Source: Parablautia intestinalis (GTDB lineage Bacteria; Bacillota; Clostridia; Lachnospirales; Lachnospiraceae). Taken from it: 48,584 nt of DNA. The stretch covers positions 1 to 48,584 of the forward strand of contig RAYQ01000025.1 of NCBI GenBank assembly GCA_003612395.1, in the 5' to 3' direction. Below, one piece after another: positions 35,556 through 44,215 of the stretch. The number at the start of each line of letters is the position of its first letter. Positions within the stretch are counted from its first letter, which is position 1. Made by a program: the position numbers and the translations under genes. The notes beneath the pieces are model-generated. The model was not told the origin of the DNA. It ran no database searches and saw only the letters and a list, made by a program, of their open reading frames with translations.

Positions 35556-35984
35556 TTACTGTACCGCAAAGGTAAGCTCCGCCTGCACGGCTACTTTTCC
35601 GTCCACCGTGGCCACAGCCTTTCCCACGCCTATGCTGCCCTTTTGTTTGATAATTTCCGTTTCCAGTAAAAGCACGTCTCCGGGCTCCACCTTTTTCTTA
35701 AACTTTGCAGATTGAATGGCTGCAAAGTAAGCTGTTTTTCCTTTATTTTCCTCAAGGCTTAAAATTGCCACCGCGCCCGCCTGTGCAAGAGCCTCCACAA
35801 TCAATACCCCGGGCATCACCGGTTCCCCGGGAAAATGCCCCTGGAAAAAGGGCTCGTTGTAGGATACGCATTTTTTCGCCACGGCCCGTTTTCCCGGCTC
35901 CAGCTCCTCAACCGTATCCAACAGCATAAAGGGCTGCCTGTGGGGAATAATTTCCATAATTTCTTTTGCTGACAATAAAGACAT
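35556..35984 (-). CDS. fabZ: 3-hydroxyacyl-ACP dehydratase FabZ
   Basis: The protein has 142 residues and starts at an ATG with GGAGG 5 nt upstream. The catalytic His50 in [14 protein letters not shown] and Glu64 in VLIVEALAQ are in place. It dehydrates 3-hydroxyacyl-ACP to enoyl-ACP. It lies 12 bases after fabF and is followed by accDA. In Clostridia without FabA or FabM it may also take part in unsaturated fatty-acid formation, which is inference. Confidence 0.93.
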   Translation of the reverse strand: MSLLSAKEIMEIIPHRQPFMLLDTVEELEPGKRAVAKKCVSYNEPFFQGHFPGEPVMPGVLIVEALAQAGAVAILSLEENKGKTAYFAAIQSAKFKKKVEPGDVLLLETEIIKQKGSIGVGKAVATVDGKVAVQAELTFAVQ

Positions 35985-35996
35985 TTTTACCTCCTG

Positions 35997-37232
35997 CTAA
36001 CCTCTGTATTTACCAATCAGGATGCTTGCGTTATGCCCGCCAAATCCTAAGGAATTACTCAGAGCATAAGGCACTTCCTCCTCATAAGACTCTTTGCAGT
36101 AGTCCAGATCCATCTCCTCATCCGGCGTATTGTACCCAACAGTCCTGTGAATAAATCCTTCCTCAATCTCCTTTACGCAGGTTACAAACTCCACGGCTCC
36201 CGCCGCTCCAAGAAGATGTCCTACCATGGACTTGGTGGAGTTGATATGAAGGCTGTATGCGTGATCTCCAAAGGCATTTTTAATGGCCCTGGTCTCAAAA
36301 AGGTCGTTTAAGTGCGTCCCCGTTCCATGGGCATTAATATAAGTAAGGTCAGTGGGCGCAACGCCGCCATCCTCTAATGCGAACAGCATTGCCTTCGCCG
36401 CTCCCATTCCGTCCTCTGCCGGGGAAGTAATGTGATAAGCATCGCTGGTGCTGCCATATCCCAAAACCTCGGCATAAATATGCGCATTTCTCTTTTTTGC
36501 ATGCTCAAGTTCTTCCAAAATGACGATACCTGCTCCTTCTCCCATCACAAACCCACTGCGATTCTTGTCAAAGGGCAAAGAACATTTATCCGGATCATCT
36601 ACGCCTGAAAGGGCTGTCAGAGCACAAAAGCCGCCGATTCCAAGGGGTGTAATACTGCTTTCCGTTCCCCCTGCCACCATCACATCCGCTTCTCCATACT
36701 GGATGCTCCTAAAAGCTTCTCCTATGGAATGGGTCCCTGTGGCACATGCCGTGACAACATTTAAACTCTTTCCCTTAAGTCCAAACTGTATAGACACATT
36801 TCCTGCTGCCATGTTGGAAATCATAAGAGGTACCATCAGAGGATTAATCCTGGAAGGGCCTCTGCTTACCATTTTATCGTACTCTCTTTCCATAGCCTGG
36901 AGGCTTCCTATTCCTGAACCTACTGCACAGCCAATCCGGTATGGGTCCTCTTCCTCCATTCGGATACCGGCATCTGTAAGAGCCTGCTTCGCAGCCGCCA
37001 CAGCGTACTGGCTAAACAGCTCCATGCGCTTTGCCGCTTTAAAATCCATATGCTCCTTCCCCTCAAAGCCTTTTACCTCAGCAGCCACATGACATTTAAA
37101 GCCTGCACTGTCAAATTTGCTGATAGTTCCAAATCCATGTTTTCCTTCTTTCAGCGACTGAAAAAATGTATCTACATTTAATCCCACCGGAGTGATGGCT
37201 CCCATTCCGGTTACTACCACACGTCTGCCCAT
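35997..37232 (-). CDS. fabF: 3-oxoacyl-ACP synthase II FabF
   Basis: The protein has 411 residues, the usual length. The start has AGAAGGGAG upstream. Triad: Cys163 in VTACATGTHS, one His in NAHGTGTHLND and one in MVGHLLGAAG. It extends acyl-ACP with malonyl-ACP. It lies 21 bases after fabG in the operon. Confidence 0.95.
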   Translation of the reverse strand: MGRRVVVTGMGAITPVGLNVDTFFQSLKEGKHGFGTISKFDSAGFKCHVAAEVKGFEGKEHMDFKAAKRMELFSQYAVAAAKQALTDAGIRMEEEDPYRIGCAVGSGIGSLQAMEREYDKMVSRGPSRINPLMVPLMISNMAAGNVSIQFGLKGKSLNVVTACATGTHSIGEAFRSIQYGEADVMVAGGTESSITPLGIGGFCALTALSGVDDPDKCSLPFDKNRSGFVMGEGAGIVILEELEHAKKRNAHIYAEVLGYGSTSDAYHITSPAEDGMGAAKAMLFALEDGGVAPTDLTYINAHGTGTHLNDLFETRAIKNAFGDHAYSLHINSTKSMVGHLLGAAGAVEFVTCVKEIEEGFIHRTVGYNTPDEEMDLDYCKESYEEEVPYALSNSLGFGGHNASILIGKYRG

Positions 37233-37253
37233 TTTCTTTTCTCCCTTCTACGA

Positions 37254-37994
37254 TTAAACGGCCATTCCGCCGTCCACGGAAATAACCTGCCCTGTTATAT
37301 AAGAAGCCTCATCCGAGGCCAGAAAGGCAACCACATCCGCGACTTCCTTTGCGCTTCCGGTTCTGCCAAGCAGGATCCGCTCCTTCATAGTCTCTTTTAT
37401 ACTTTCAGGCAGCACACCTGTCATCTCTGTCTCAATAAAGCCCGGAGCAACCGCATTCACATTGATTCCCCTGCTCCCCAATTCTCTTGCCGCACTCTTG
37501 GTAAGGCCGATAATCCCTGCTTTGGAGGCACAGTAGTTTGCCTGCCCGGCATTTCCCATAATTCCGGTAACAGAGGAAATATTGATGATTTTTCCGCTTC
37601 TCTGCTTAAGGAGCTGCCTGGAAAGATGCTTCATGGTGTTAAAACACCCTTTTAAATTTACACTAAGAACCCTGTCAAAATCCTCCTCAGACATTTTCAT
37701 CAGAAGATTATCCCTGGTAATCCCTGCATTGTTCACCAGTATGTCAATATGCCCGTGCTTTAAAATAAGCGCTTTTATCATCTCGCCGCAGGCAGCAAAA
37801 TCCGCCACATTGCAACCGTAAACCTCCGCTTTTCCTCCGGCTTCCCCAATAAGCCCGGCCGTTTCTTTTGCCTTTTCCAAAGAGCCGTTATAATTGACTA
37901 TCACAAGGGCTCCCTTTGCGGCCAGAGTAAGGGCAATGGACCTGCCGATTCCTCTGCCTGCGCCGGTTACCAACGCCACTTTTCCCTCAAGCAT
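37254..37994 (-). CDS. fabG: 3-oxoacyl-ACP reductase FabG
   Basis: The protein has 246 residues of the short-chain dehydrogenase family. The NADPH site VTGAGRGIGRS, the NNAG segment and the catalytic Ser (NISSVTG) and Tyr-Lys (YCASKAG) are all present. It reduces 3-oxoacyl-ACP. Its ATG overlaps the end of fabD by 8 bases, so translation is likely coupled. Confidence 0.95.
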   Translation of the reverse strand: MLEGKVALVTGAGRGIGRSIALTLAAKGALVIVNYNGSLEKAKETAGLIGEAGGKAEVYGCNVADFAACGEMIKALILKHGHIDILVNNAGITRDNLLMKMSEEDFDRVLSVNLKGCFNTMKHLSRQLLKQRSGKIINISSVTGIMGNAGQANYCASKAGIIGLTKSAARELGSRGINVNAVAPGFIETEMTGVLPESIKETMKERILLGRTGSAKEVADVVAFLASDEASYITGQVISVDGGMAV

Positions 37995-38913
37995 TTATAA
38001 GTACCTCCATTGCCTTAGCCAAATCCTCATATTTGTCAACATTTACCATTGTCACATCTCTGTTTATCTTTTTTACAAAACCGCTAAGGGTCTTTCCGGG
38101 ACCGATTTCCACAAAAGTGTCCACTCCATCTGCAAGCATTCTTTCCACGGACTGCTGCCATTTAACAGGGGAGGAAATCTGTTTTTCCAAAAGTGACCGG
38201 ACAGGCCCTGTCTGCGTCACATAATCCGCTGTCAGATTTGCCACATAAGGAATGGAAAAATCCATAAGCTGAACCCTTTCCAGATCCTGTTTCAGGCGTT
38301 TTCCCGCTTCCGTAAGCATGGCAGAATGAAAAGGTCCGCTGACTTTTAGCGGGATGATTCTCTTTGCTCCCTTTTCCTTAAGGCTCTCTCCTGCCATAGC
38401 AACCGCCTGAGCCTGCCCGGTAATCACAATCTGCCCGGGGCAGTTATAGTTGGCAATGGAAACGATCCCTTCCGTATTTTCCACTACCTCCTCTATCACA
38501 TCGCTGCCAAGGCCAAGCACCGCCGCCATTGCTCCCCCTGTGGGAACAGCCTCCTGCATGTAAATCCCTCTTTTTCTTACAACCGCAAAAGCCTCCTCCG
38601 CCCGCATCGCTCCGGACGCCACAATTGCGCTGTATTCTCCAAGGCTGAGGCCCGCCGTCACATCAGGGCGCACGCCTCTTTCCTCCAAAGCCCTCAAAAT
38701 CGCCACTTCTGTGGCCACCATGGCAATCTGGGTGAATTCCGTGATGTCCAGTCTGTCATTTTCCTCAAAGCAAAGGGCCGGAATGTCCATTCCCGTAACC
38801 TGTCCTGCCCTGTCAAAAATCTCTCTGGAAACGGCCTCCTGTTCGTAAAAATCTCTGCCCATTCCTATGTACTGTGCTCCCTGTCCGGGAAATACAAACG
38901 CAAGCTTACCCAT
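37987..38913 (-). CDS. fabD: Malonyl-CoA:ACP transacylase FabD
   Basis: The protein has 308 residues from the ATG at 38913, which has AAAGGAAAAG upstream; an ATG 22 codons earlier overlaps fabK and would be foreign to the family. FPGQGAQ, the nucleophile Ser90 in GLSLGEY and the His in GPFHSAML are present. It loads malonate on ACP. The gap to fabK is 28 bases. Confidence 0.95.
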   Translation of the reverse strand: MGKLAFVFPGQGAQYIGMGRDFYEQEAVSREIFDRAGQVTGMDIPALCFEENDRLDITEFTQIAMVATEVAILRALEERGVRPDVTAGLSLGEYSAIVASGAMRAEEAFAVVRKRGIYMQEAVPTGGAMAAVLGLGSDVIEEVVENTEGIVSIANYNCPGQIVITGQAQAVAMAGESLKEKGAKRIIPLKVSGPFHSAMLTEAGKRLKQDLERVQLMDFSIPYVANLTADYVTQTGPVRSLLEKQISSPVKWQQSVERMLADGVDTFVEIGPGKTLSGFVKKINRDVTMVNVDKYEDLAKAMEVLINA

Positions 38914-38941
38914 AACTTTTCCTTTATTCCTTTCCAGGCAA

Positions 38942-39874
38942 TTATAGCAAAAACCTCTTTCCTGCCTGCTGTGCCTCACTCATAATCTCTTCTATCATTT
39001 CCTTACAGGTCTGCTCCTTGTGGATAAGGCCTGCTATCTGTCCTGCCATCAAAGTGCCGTTTATCACGTCCCCTTCCACAACAGCTTTCCGGAGCGCTCC
39101 TAACGTTAAGTGTTCCAGTTCTTCAAAGGGTGCGCCTTCCTTTTCCAGCTTTAAGTATTCCCGTGTCATACTGTTACGCAGCTGCCGTACCGGATGACCG
39201 TGGCTCATCCCTGTCACCTCAGAATCGATATCTTTGGCGGAAATAATTTTTTTCTTGTAATTATCATGTACAATGGATTCCTTCGCCACTACAAAGCGGG
39301 TTCCCATCTGTACAGCCTCCGCTCCCAGCATCATAGCCGCCGCAAGGCCTCTTCCGTCTCCGATACCCCCTGCCGCAATCACGGGAATCTTTACTGCATC
39401 CACAACCTGAGGGACCAGCGTCATAGTAGTGGCAAAACCAATGTGCCCGCCTGACTCTGTTCCTTCAGCCACCACAGCGTCCGCTCCGGCCCGCTCCATC
39501 ATTTTCGCCATTGCCACGCTTGCCACCACGGGAATAACCTTTACGCCGGCCTGTTTCCACATAGCCATGTACTTAGCCGGATTGCCAGCCCCTGTGGTTA
39601 CTACTTTAACGCCCTCTGTGACCACCAGACGGGCGATGGCCTCCGCTTCCGGATTCATCAGCATAATATTCACGCCAAAGGGCTTATCTCCCATTGCCTT
39701 CACCTGGCGGATTTGTTCGCACACGAAGTCGGCCGGCGCGCCTCCCGCACCGATAATGCCAAGCCCTCCCGCCTGGGAAACGGCTGACGCAAGATGATAC
39801 TCCGCCACCCAGGCCATGCCTCCCTGTATTATGGGGTATTCAATTTCCAAAAGCTGCGTTATTCTGGTTTTCAT
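38942..39874 (-). CDS. fabK: Enoyl-ACP reductase II FabK (FMN-dependent)
   Basis: The protein has 310 residues. It is of the nitronate monooxygenase-like TIM barrel family: IQGGMAWVAEYHLASAVSQAGGLGIIG at the start, a flavin phosphate region VIAAGGIGDGRGLAAAMMLGAEAVQMGTRF. The last step of each elongation cycle needs an enoyl reductase and no FabI is present here, which supports FabK. The ATG overlaps the acpP stop codon (ATGA), so the genes are coupled. Confidence 0.92.
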   Translation of the reverse strand: MKTRITQLLEIEYPIIQGGMAWVAEYHLASAVSQAGGLGIIGAGGAPADFVCEQIRQVKAMGDKPFGVNIMLMNPEAEAIARLVVTEGVKVVTTGAGNPAKYMAMWKQAGVKVIPVVASVAMAKMMERAGADAVVAEGTESGGHIGFATTMTLVPQVVDAVKIPVIAAGGIGDGRGLAAAMMLGAEAVQMGTRFVVAKESIVHDNYKKKIISAKDIDSEVTGMSHGHPVRQLRNSMTREYLKLEKEGAPFEELEHLTLGALRKAVVEGDVINGTLMAGQIAGLIHKEQTCKEMIEEIMSEAQQAGKRFLL

Positions 39875-40104
39875 GCTTCAACCCCTTTGCTCTCCAGATA
39901 TTTAATTACTTCCCCTACCGTGGTAAGGTTCTCCAGTTCCTCTGACGGAATCTCAACGCCGTACTCATCCTCCAGCGTCATGACCAGCTCAAACAAGTCA
40001 AGGGAATCCGCCTCCAAATCCTTTTCAAAGGATGTATCCATAGTAATTGTAATTCCATCTGCATTTAACTGTTCTTTAATAATTTCTGCAATTCTCTCTA
40101 ACAT
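39871..40104 (-). CDS. acpP: Acyl carrier protein
   Basis: The protein has 77 residues from the ATG at 40104, which has GAGGAG upstream. An in-frame ATG 20 codons earlier would include promoter-proximal sequence and is rejected. The phosphopantetheine attachment Ser34 lies in the expected context EADSLDLFELV. It is acidic and helical as usual. It is the first gene of the fab operon, about 100 bases after the predicted transcription start. Confidence 0.93.
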   Translation of the reverse strand: MLERIAEIIKEQLNADGITITMDTSFEKDLEADSLDLFELVMTLEDEYGVEIPSEELENLTTVGEVIKYLESKGVEA

Positions 40105-40152
40105 CGCTTTTCTCCTCTTATCTTCACTTTTATTAATTTGAACTTCAAACAT

Positions 40153-40213
40153 TTTGATCATCAAATATTTTGACTATAAAACATTTTGATCATCAAACCG
40201 TTTGACAGCAGAA
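40153..40213 (-). promoter_or_regulatory. Tandem FabT-like operators with 16-bp period
   Basis: TTTGATCATCAAA occurs exactly at 40153-40165 and 40185-40197. Partial copies starting TTTGAC lie at 40169 and 40201. All four starts are 16 bases apart. The two full copies match the known FabT site TTTGATNATCAAA. They lie at and just after the predicted start of transcription, which fits repression. Confidence 0.8.
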
Positions 40214-40241
40214 GTATATAGCAGGAGAAAAGAATTGTCAA
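40213..40241 (-). promoter_or_regulatory. fab operon promoter
   Basis: On the minus strand TTGACA (40236-40241) and TATACT (40213-40218) are 17 bases apart. Predicted start near 40206, inside the operator array. Confidence 0.85.
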
Positions 40242-40340
40242 CAAAAATTTTTAAGAAATTTTACCCAGCTTTTTTATGCTGAAAAAAATCAAAAGCCCGC
40301 CGAGGAGGATATTTATAAGAAAGAAAACGTAAGTTTCCGG

Positions 40341-40417
40341 TGAAATATGCTCTAAATGACTTCTTAATCACGAGATTTTCTCATGGTTAGTGAAGAACTC
40401 ATTTAGAGCATATTTCA
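40341..40417. repeat. Long inverted repeat just before the recombinase gene
   Basis: TGAAATATGCTCTAAATGA (40341-40359) and its exact complement (40399-40417) form a 19-bp stem that extends imperfectly inwards (TTCTT/AAGAA and further). It ends 3 bases before AAGGAGG. It could be a translation or transcription control hairpin of the recombinase, or a recombinase binding site near the element end. Which it is cannot be told here. Confidence 0.8.
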
Positions 40418-40435
40418 TGTAAGGAGGCAGACGCT

Positions 40436-42316
40436 ATGACGAAAACCCAAATCACTCCATTATACGAGAGGTTGAGCCGTGACGATGAATTGAATGGGGA
40501 ATCCAACTCCATCAGCAACCAGAAATCCATGCTGGAAGATTACGCCCGCCGCAACGGTTTTCCCAACCCGACCCATTTCACGGACGATGGAATCTCCGGA
40601 ACCCGGTTCGACCGCCCCGGATTTACCGCCATGATGGAGGAAGTGGAGGCCGGGAACGTGGAGGCAATCATCATCAAAGACATGAGCCGCCTGGGACGTG
40701 ACTATCTCAAAGTCGGCCAGGTCATGGAAATCCTGCGGCAGAGAGGCGTCCGGCTGATCGCCATCAATGACGGAGTGGACAGCGCCAACGGAGAGAATGA
40801 TTTTACTCCATTCTTGAACATCATGTATGAATTTTACGCCAGAGATACCAGCCGCAAGATTAAGTCCGTATTCAAGGCAAAAGGCATGAGCGGCAAGCAC
40901 CTGACCGGTACGGTCATTTACGGTTACTTGTGGGACGAAAAGCGGGAACACTGGATTTTGGACGAAGAAGCCGCTGACGTGGTGCGCCGGATATTTGCTA
41001 TGACTTTGGACGGATACGGCCCCTACCAGATTGCGAACCGGCTGTCACGGGAAAAGATTGAGATACCTTCCCTGCACCTGTCCCATTACGGGGAGGATGT
41101 GAACCAATCCAAGACGTTTAAAGCCCCTTATGGGTGGGGCTCTTCCACTATCGTTAATATCCTGAAAAAGCGTGAGTATTTAGGCCACACTATCAACTTC
41201 AAGACCCGCAAGCACTTCAAGGACAAGAAAAGCCATTACGTTGACGAAAATGAATGGGTAATCTTTGAGAACACCCACACCGCCATTATTGACCCGGAAA
41301 CCTTTGAGAATGTGCAGAGAATCCGCTCCAATGTGAAGCGTTACCCGGACGGCTGGGGAGAAGCCGCCCCGCTCACCGGCCTGCTCTACTGCGCCGACTG
41401 CGGCGGCAAGATGTATGTCCACCGCACCAACAACGGCAAGCGTATCTCACAGTATACCTGCTCCCAATATAGCAAGGTTCCGGTTGGCGTCCTCTGTGCC
41501 ACACAGCACCGAATCAATGAAAGCGCCGTCCTGACACTGGTTTCCGATATGCTCCGGGCGATTGCGGAGTATTCCAGAAATGACCGGGCAGAGTTTATCA
41601 AAGCGGTTCAGGAAACCCAGGCCGAGCAGCAGGCCAGCGACATCACCAGAAAGAGGAAACGGCTGGCGGCGGCACAGAAACGGGCCATGGAACTGGAAAA
41701 ACTGATATGCAAGATTTATGAGGACAATGTGCTGGGCAAGCTGCCGGACGCAAGATACGCCGCCCTGGACGCACAGTACGCAAAGGAGCAGGAATCCCTT
41801 TCCGGCGAGATTGCCGAACTGGAAAAGGCAATCGCTAGATATGAGCAGAGCCGGAAATCAGCGGAGAAATTTATCGCCCTTGTTGACAAGTACGAGAATT
41901 TTGACAATCTGACTACCACCATGCTGAATGAGTTTGTGGAGAAAATCCTTGTCCATGAGCGTGACCGGAAAGGCAGCATTGAAACCACGCAGGAGGTTGA
42001 GATTTACTTCAATTTTGTCGGAAGGTACATACCGCCCCACTTCGGGGAAATGAACCTCACGCCGGAGGAACTGGAAGCCCTGCGGAAGAAAGAGGAACGC
42101 AAGGACAAGCTGCACCAGGCGTATCTCCGGCGCAAGGCCAACGGGACACAGAAACGGTACGAGGATAAAATCAAGGCAAAGAAAAAGGCTGAAATCGAGG
42201 CGAAGAAAGCCGCTATCCGTGCCGAGGATATGGAAAACGGTGTGTTTATCCCGGCCGGCAGCCTGCCGAAGAAGGAACCCAAAAAAGCACCAATGCCAGC
42301 CAGAGCCGCTATGTAG
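40436..42316 (+). CDS. Large serine recombinase (site-specific integrase)
   Basis: The protein has 626 residues; TAAGGAGG precedes the ATG. Resolvase domain with nucleophile Ser14 in LYERLSRDDE and IKDMSRLGRD; recombinase domain (about 160-300); zinc ribbon with CADCGG (about 323) and later Cys pairs; coiled coil (about 385-480); C-terminal DUF4368-like segment (LVDKYENFDNLTTTMLNEFVEKI) and a basic tail. Such enzymes excise and insert mobile elements without a host factor. It defines the element that fills the right end of the window. Base composition is GC-richer than the cargo downstream. Confidence 0.92.
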   Translation: MTKTQITPLYERLSRDDELNGESNSISNQKSMLEDYARRNGFPNPTHFTDDGISGTRFDRPGFTAMMEEVEAGNVEAIIIKDMSRLGRDYLKVGQVMEILRQRGVRLIAINDGVDSANGENDFTPFLNIMYEFYARDTSRKIKSVFKAKGMSGKHLTGTVIYGYLWDEKREHWILDEEAADVVRRIFAMTLDGYGPYQIANRLSREKIEIPSLHLSHYGEDVNQSKTFKAPYGWGSSTIVNILKKREYLGHTINFKTRKHFKDKKSHYVDENEWVIFENTHTAIIDPETFENVQRIRSNVKRYPDGWGEAAPLTGLLYCADCGGKMYVHRTNNGKRISQYTCSQYSKVPVGVLCATQHRINESAVLTLVSDMLRAIAEYSRNDRAEFIKAVQETQAEQQASDITRKRKRLAAAQKRAMELEKLICKIYEDNVLGKLPDARYAALDAQYAKEQESLSGEIAELEKAIARYEQSRKSAEKFIALVDKYENFDNLTTTMLNEFVEKILVHERDRKGSIETTQEVEIYFNFVGRYIPPHFGEMNLTPEELEALRKKEERKDKLHQAYLRRKANGTQKRYEDKIKAKKKAEIEAKKAAIRAEDMENGVFIPAGSLPKKEPKKAPMPARAAM

Positions 42317-42355
42317 GCGGCTGGCATACCACAGAAAAGACAAGGAGGCATACAC

Positions 42356-42709
42356 ATGAATAGACTGACTTATACAAAAGTTGGAGATTACTATCTCCCG
42401 AATCTGGTATTAAAAGAGCAGCCGGACACGCCAATCGGCAGGTATGGGCACATGAGGCTCCGCTATCTGAAAGAACACCGGAAAGGGCTGTATACCAGCC
42501 TGCTCCTGACGGAAAAACTCTATCCCCATTTGTTGGAGATTGACGAGGCCGCCAATGAGCGAATGGATATTCTTATGCCACAGCTGATGAAGGCCGCCGG
42601 TGTGACCGAGAAACTGAAAGCAGCCGACCAGATGAAATGGGTGGGGCTGGCAAATAACTGTAAGGCGCAGGCAGAGGAAATCATACAAAGTGAACTGATT
42701 TATGATTGA
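42356..42709 (+). CDS. tnpV: TnpV-like transposon-encoded protein
   Basis: The protein has 117 residues; AAGGAGG precedes the ATG. The sequence matches what I recall of TnpV of Tn4451-type elements: LTYTKVGDYYLPNL, GRYGHMRLRYLKEHR, a long helical middle and KAQAEEIIQSELIYD at the end. The function is unknown; it travels with serine recombinase genes. It begins 39 bases after the recombinase. Confidence 0.8.
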   Translation: MNRLTYTKVGDYYLPNLVLKEQPDTPIGRYGHMRLRYLKEHRKGLYTSLLLTEKLYPHLLEIDEAANERMDILMPQLMKAAGVTEKLKAADQMKWVGLANNCKAQAEEIIQSELIYD

Positions 42710-42727
42710 TGGAAGGGAGAAAGACGA

Positions 42728-43027
42728 ATGTTGACTTTTGAGAAAGTATTAAATGTATTTAGCGATTACCTTCAGCAAGACCCGCTTTATGAAGTTGTTC
42801 TTACCAGCCATGGGTATACTCTGATGGCATGGGAGCCGGAAAGGAATGAATGGTATCGGGCGGAACTTATGGAAACGCCGGAAATGTTATTGGATGCCCT
42901 ACTGGACGCCTATGCCGGTTTCCTGGAAGATCAGATGACGGAGAATGACAGAGAACTGAATCCGTCAGAAGAAGCGAAAATAGAAACAAGGTGTAAAATA
43001 TTACAAGAACAATGCCAGTCAAGTTGA
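42728..43027 (+). CDS. Small hypothetical protein of the mobile element
   Basis: The protein has 99 residues, acidic and soluble, 18 bases after tnpV with GGAAGGGAG upstream. It contains YTLMAWEPERNEWYRAELMETPEMLLDALLDAY, which suggests a small alpha/beta fold. It forms an operon with the recombinase and tnpV. No function can be assigned. Confidence 0.7.
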   Translation: MLTFEKVLNVFSDYLQQDPLYEVVLTSHGYTLMAWEPERNEWYRAELMETPEMLLDALLDAYAGFLEDQMTENDRELNPSEEAKIETRCKILQEQCQSS

Positions 43028-43032
43028 CAGCC

Positions 43033-43071
43033 AGGAAATGGAGAACACGGGTTATGTGTTCTCCATTTCCT
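43033..43071. terminator. Perfect 16-bp hairpin between convergent genes
   Basis: AGGAAATGGAGAACAC (43033-43048) and its exact complement (43056-43071) flank a 7-base loop. It lies between two convergent genes and its right arm codes for the end of the XRE protein. There is no long T tract, so termination may be factor-dependent. Confidence 0.6.
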
Positions 43072-43417
43072 GCGGCCTTTCTATCTCTGCAATTTTCTTG
43101 GCTGTTGCGGTCACAATCTGTAGCCCGTTGTCACTCATACTATCCAGCAATGCGTCCAGCTGTAATCGCCGGGTGTCTTTTCCTGCTGGCTTGTCTAAGA
43201 GGAACTGGTCTACGGATATATTGTAGCGGAGCATAAGATCAAAGAAGATTTGCAGACTTGGGTGCTGCCCCTTGTTCTCAATTTTCGCAAGGTAGCGCGG
43301 CGAGATAAACATTTCGTCGCTTACTTTCTTGCGGCTTTCCCTGCGTCCTGTCCGCACCGCCTTTATCGCTGCCCCAAAAGCCTTGAAGTCGTATTTGGGT
43401 ACTGGTCTTTTTGCCAT
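43052..43417 (-). CDS. XRE-family helix-turn-helix regulator
   Basis: The protein has 121 residues. The HTH is visible at about 14-70: FGAAIKAVRTGRRESRKKVSDEMFISPRYLAKIENKGQHPSLQIFFDLMLRYNISVDQFL. A C-terminal helical segment (85-115) may mediate dimerisation. AGGGTGA precedes the ATG. It is the only leftward gene of the element and is divergent from the tetR gene; it may control the element's own genes. Confidence 0.85.
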   Translation of the reverse strand: MAKRPVPKYDFKAFGAAIKAVRTGRRESRKKVSDEMFISPRYLAKIENKGQHPSLQIFFDLMLRYNISVDQFLLDKPAGKDTRRLQLDALLDSMSDNGLQIVTATAKKIAEIERPQEMENT

Positions 43418-43524
43418 AATTATTCACCCTATTACATTTTACTGTTCACCTTTCTTCTTAGATATGTCTACACTGTTCTATCAGTTAGCCAAAATAGAGC
43501 GTATTTTATTAACAAAGAAGCCTC

Positions 43525-43579
43525 TTGACCGAATCGGTTATTTGTGCTATACTGTCTCAAAATAACCGAATCGGTTATT
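43525..43579 (+). promoter_or_regulatory. tetR-ABC promoter with two operators
   Basis: TTGACC (43525-43530) and TATACT (43548-43553) are 17 bases apart. A perfect 19-base dyad AATAACCGAATCGGTTATT lies at 43561-43579, just after the start of transcription. A half-conserved copy, CCGAATCGGTTATT, overlaps the -35 box at 43529-43542. This is the pattern of TetR autoregulation. Confidence 0.8.
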
Positions 43580-43597
43580 GAGAAAGGAGGGTTATTA

Positions 43598-44215
43598 TTG
43601 AATAAATTTTTATCTCTTAAGGAGGAAAAGCAAGTAACGATTATCAATGCTGCTCTTGGCTGTTTTGGGAAATATGGGTATGCAAAGGCTTCTGTAAATG
43701 ACATTGCTGTATTGGCGGGAATATCAAAAGCGTCGGTGTTTCAGTATTTTGGAAGCAAAAAACAACTGTATGCGTATCTGCTCACTTATGCGGGCAATAT
43801 TATTATGAGTTCTTTTCGACAGGCTGACTTTGATGAAAAAACGGACTTATTCGACAGAATACTGCTTTCAAGTCTTACAGAAGCCAAAACATTGGAAAAG
43901 AACCCTTATATTTCTCAATTCATTTTAAGTGCATGGACGGAAACATCAGATGAAGTGAGGGACATTCTTACTGAATTTAAGAACGAAACAGGAAAATTCA
44001 GAAACCACTTGATTTTACGAAAAGATGATGTTTCAAAATTCAAAAATCCAAATGACGCTGAAACTGTTCTACAAATCCTAATGCTCATGGCAGAGGGGTA
44101 CGCTGCACATTGCCGGAATGATGAAAAGACAATGTATAGATCTTTGACGGACGATTTTCAAAAAATGATTGCAGCAATGCGCCGCAATTTTTATAAGGAG
44201 GAATATCTTTTATGA
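43598..44215 (+). CDS. TetR-family regulator
   Basis: The protein has 205 residues from a TTG at 43598, which has AAAGGAGG 8 nt upstream; an ATG at 43544 would start inside the promoter. The N-terminal HTH reads IINAALGCFGKYGYAKASVNDIAVLAGISKASVFQYFGSKKQLY. The C-terminal ligand domain is divergent. It overlaps the next gene by four bases (ATGA), so regulator and transporter form an operon. It probably represses itself through the dyad just upstream and responds to a compound that the transporter exports. Confidence 0.9.
   Translation: MNKFLSLKEEKQVTIINAALGCFGKYGYAKASVNDIAVLAGISKASVFQYFGSKKQLYAYLLTYAGNIIMSSFRQADFDEKTDLFDRILLSSLTEAKTLEKNPYISQFILSAWTETSDEVRDILTEFKNETGKFRNHLILRKDDVSKFKNPNDAETVLQILMLMAEGYAAHCRNDEKTMYRSLTDDFQKMIAAMRRNFYKEEYLL

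Noticed and set aside
40460-40951. Leftward frames opposite the serine recombinase
   Set aside because: They are shadows caused by high GC content; the plus frame has all recombinase motifs.
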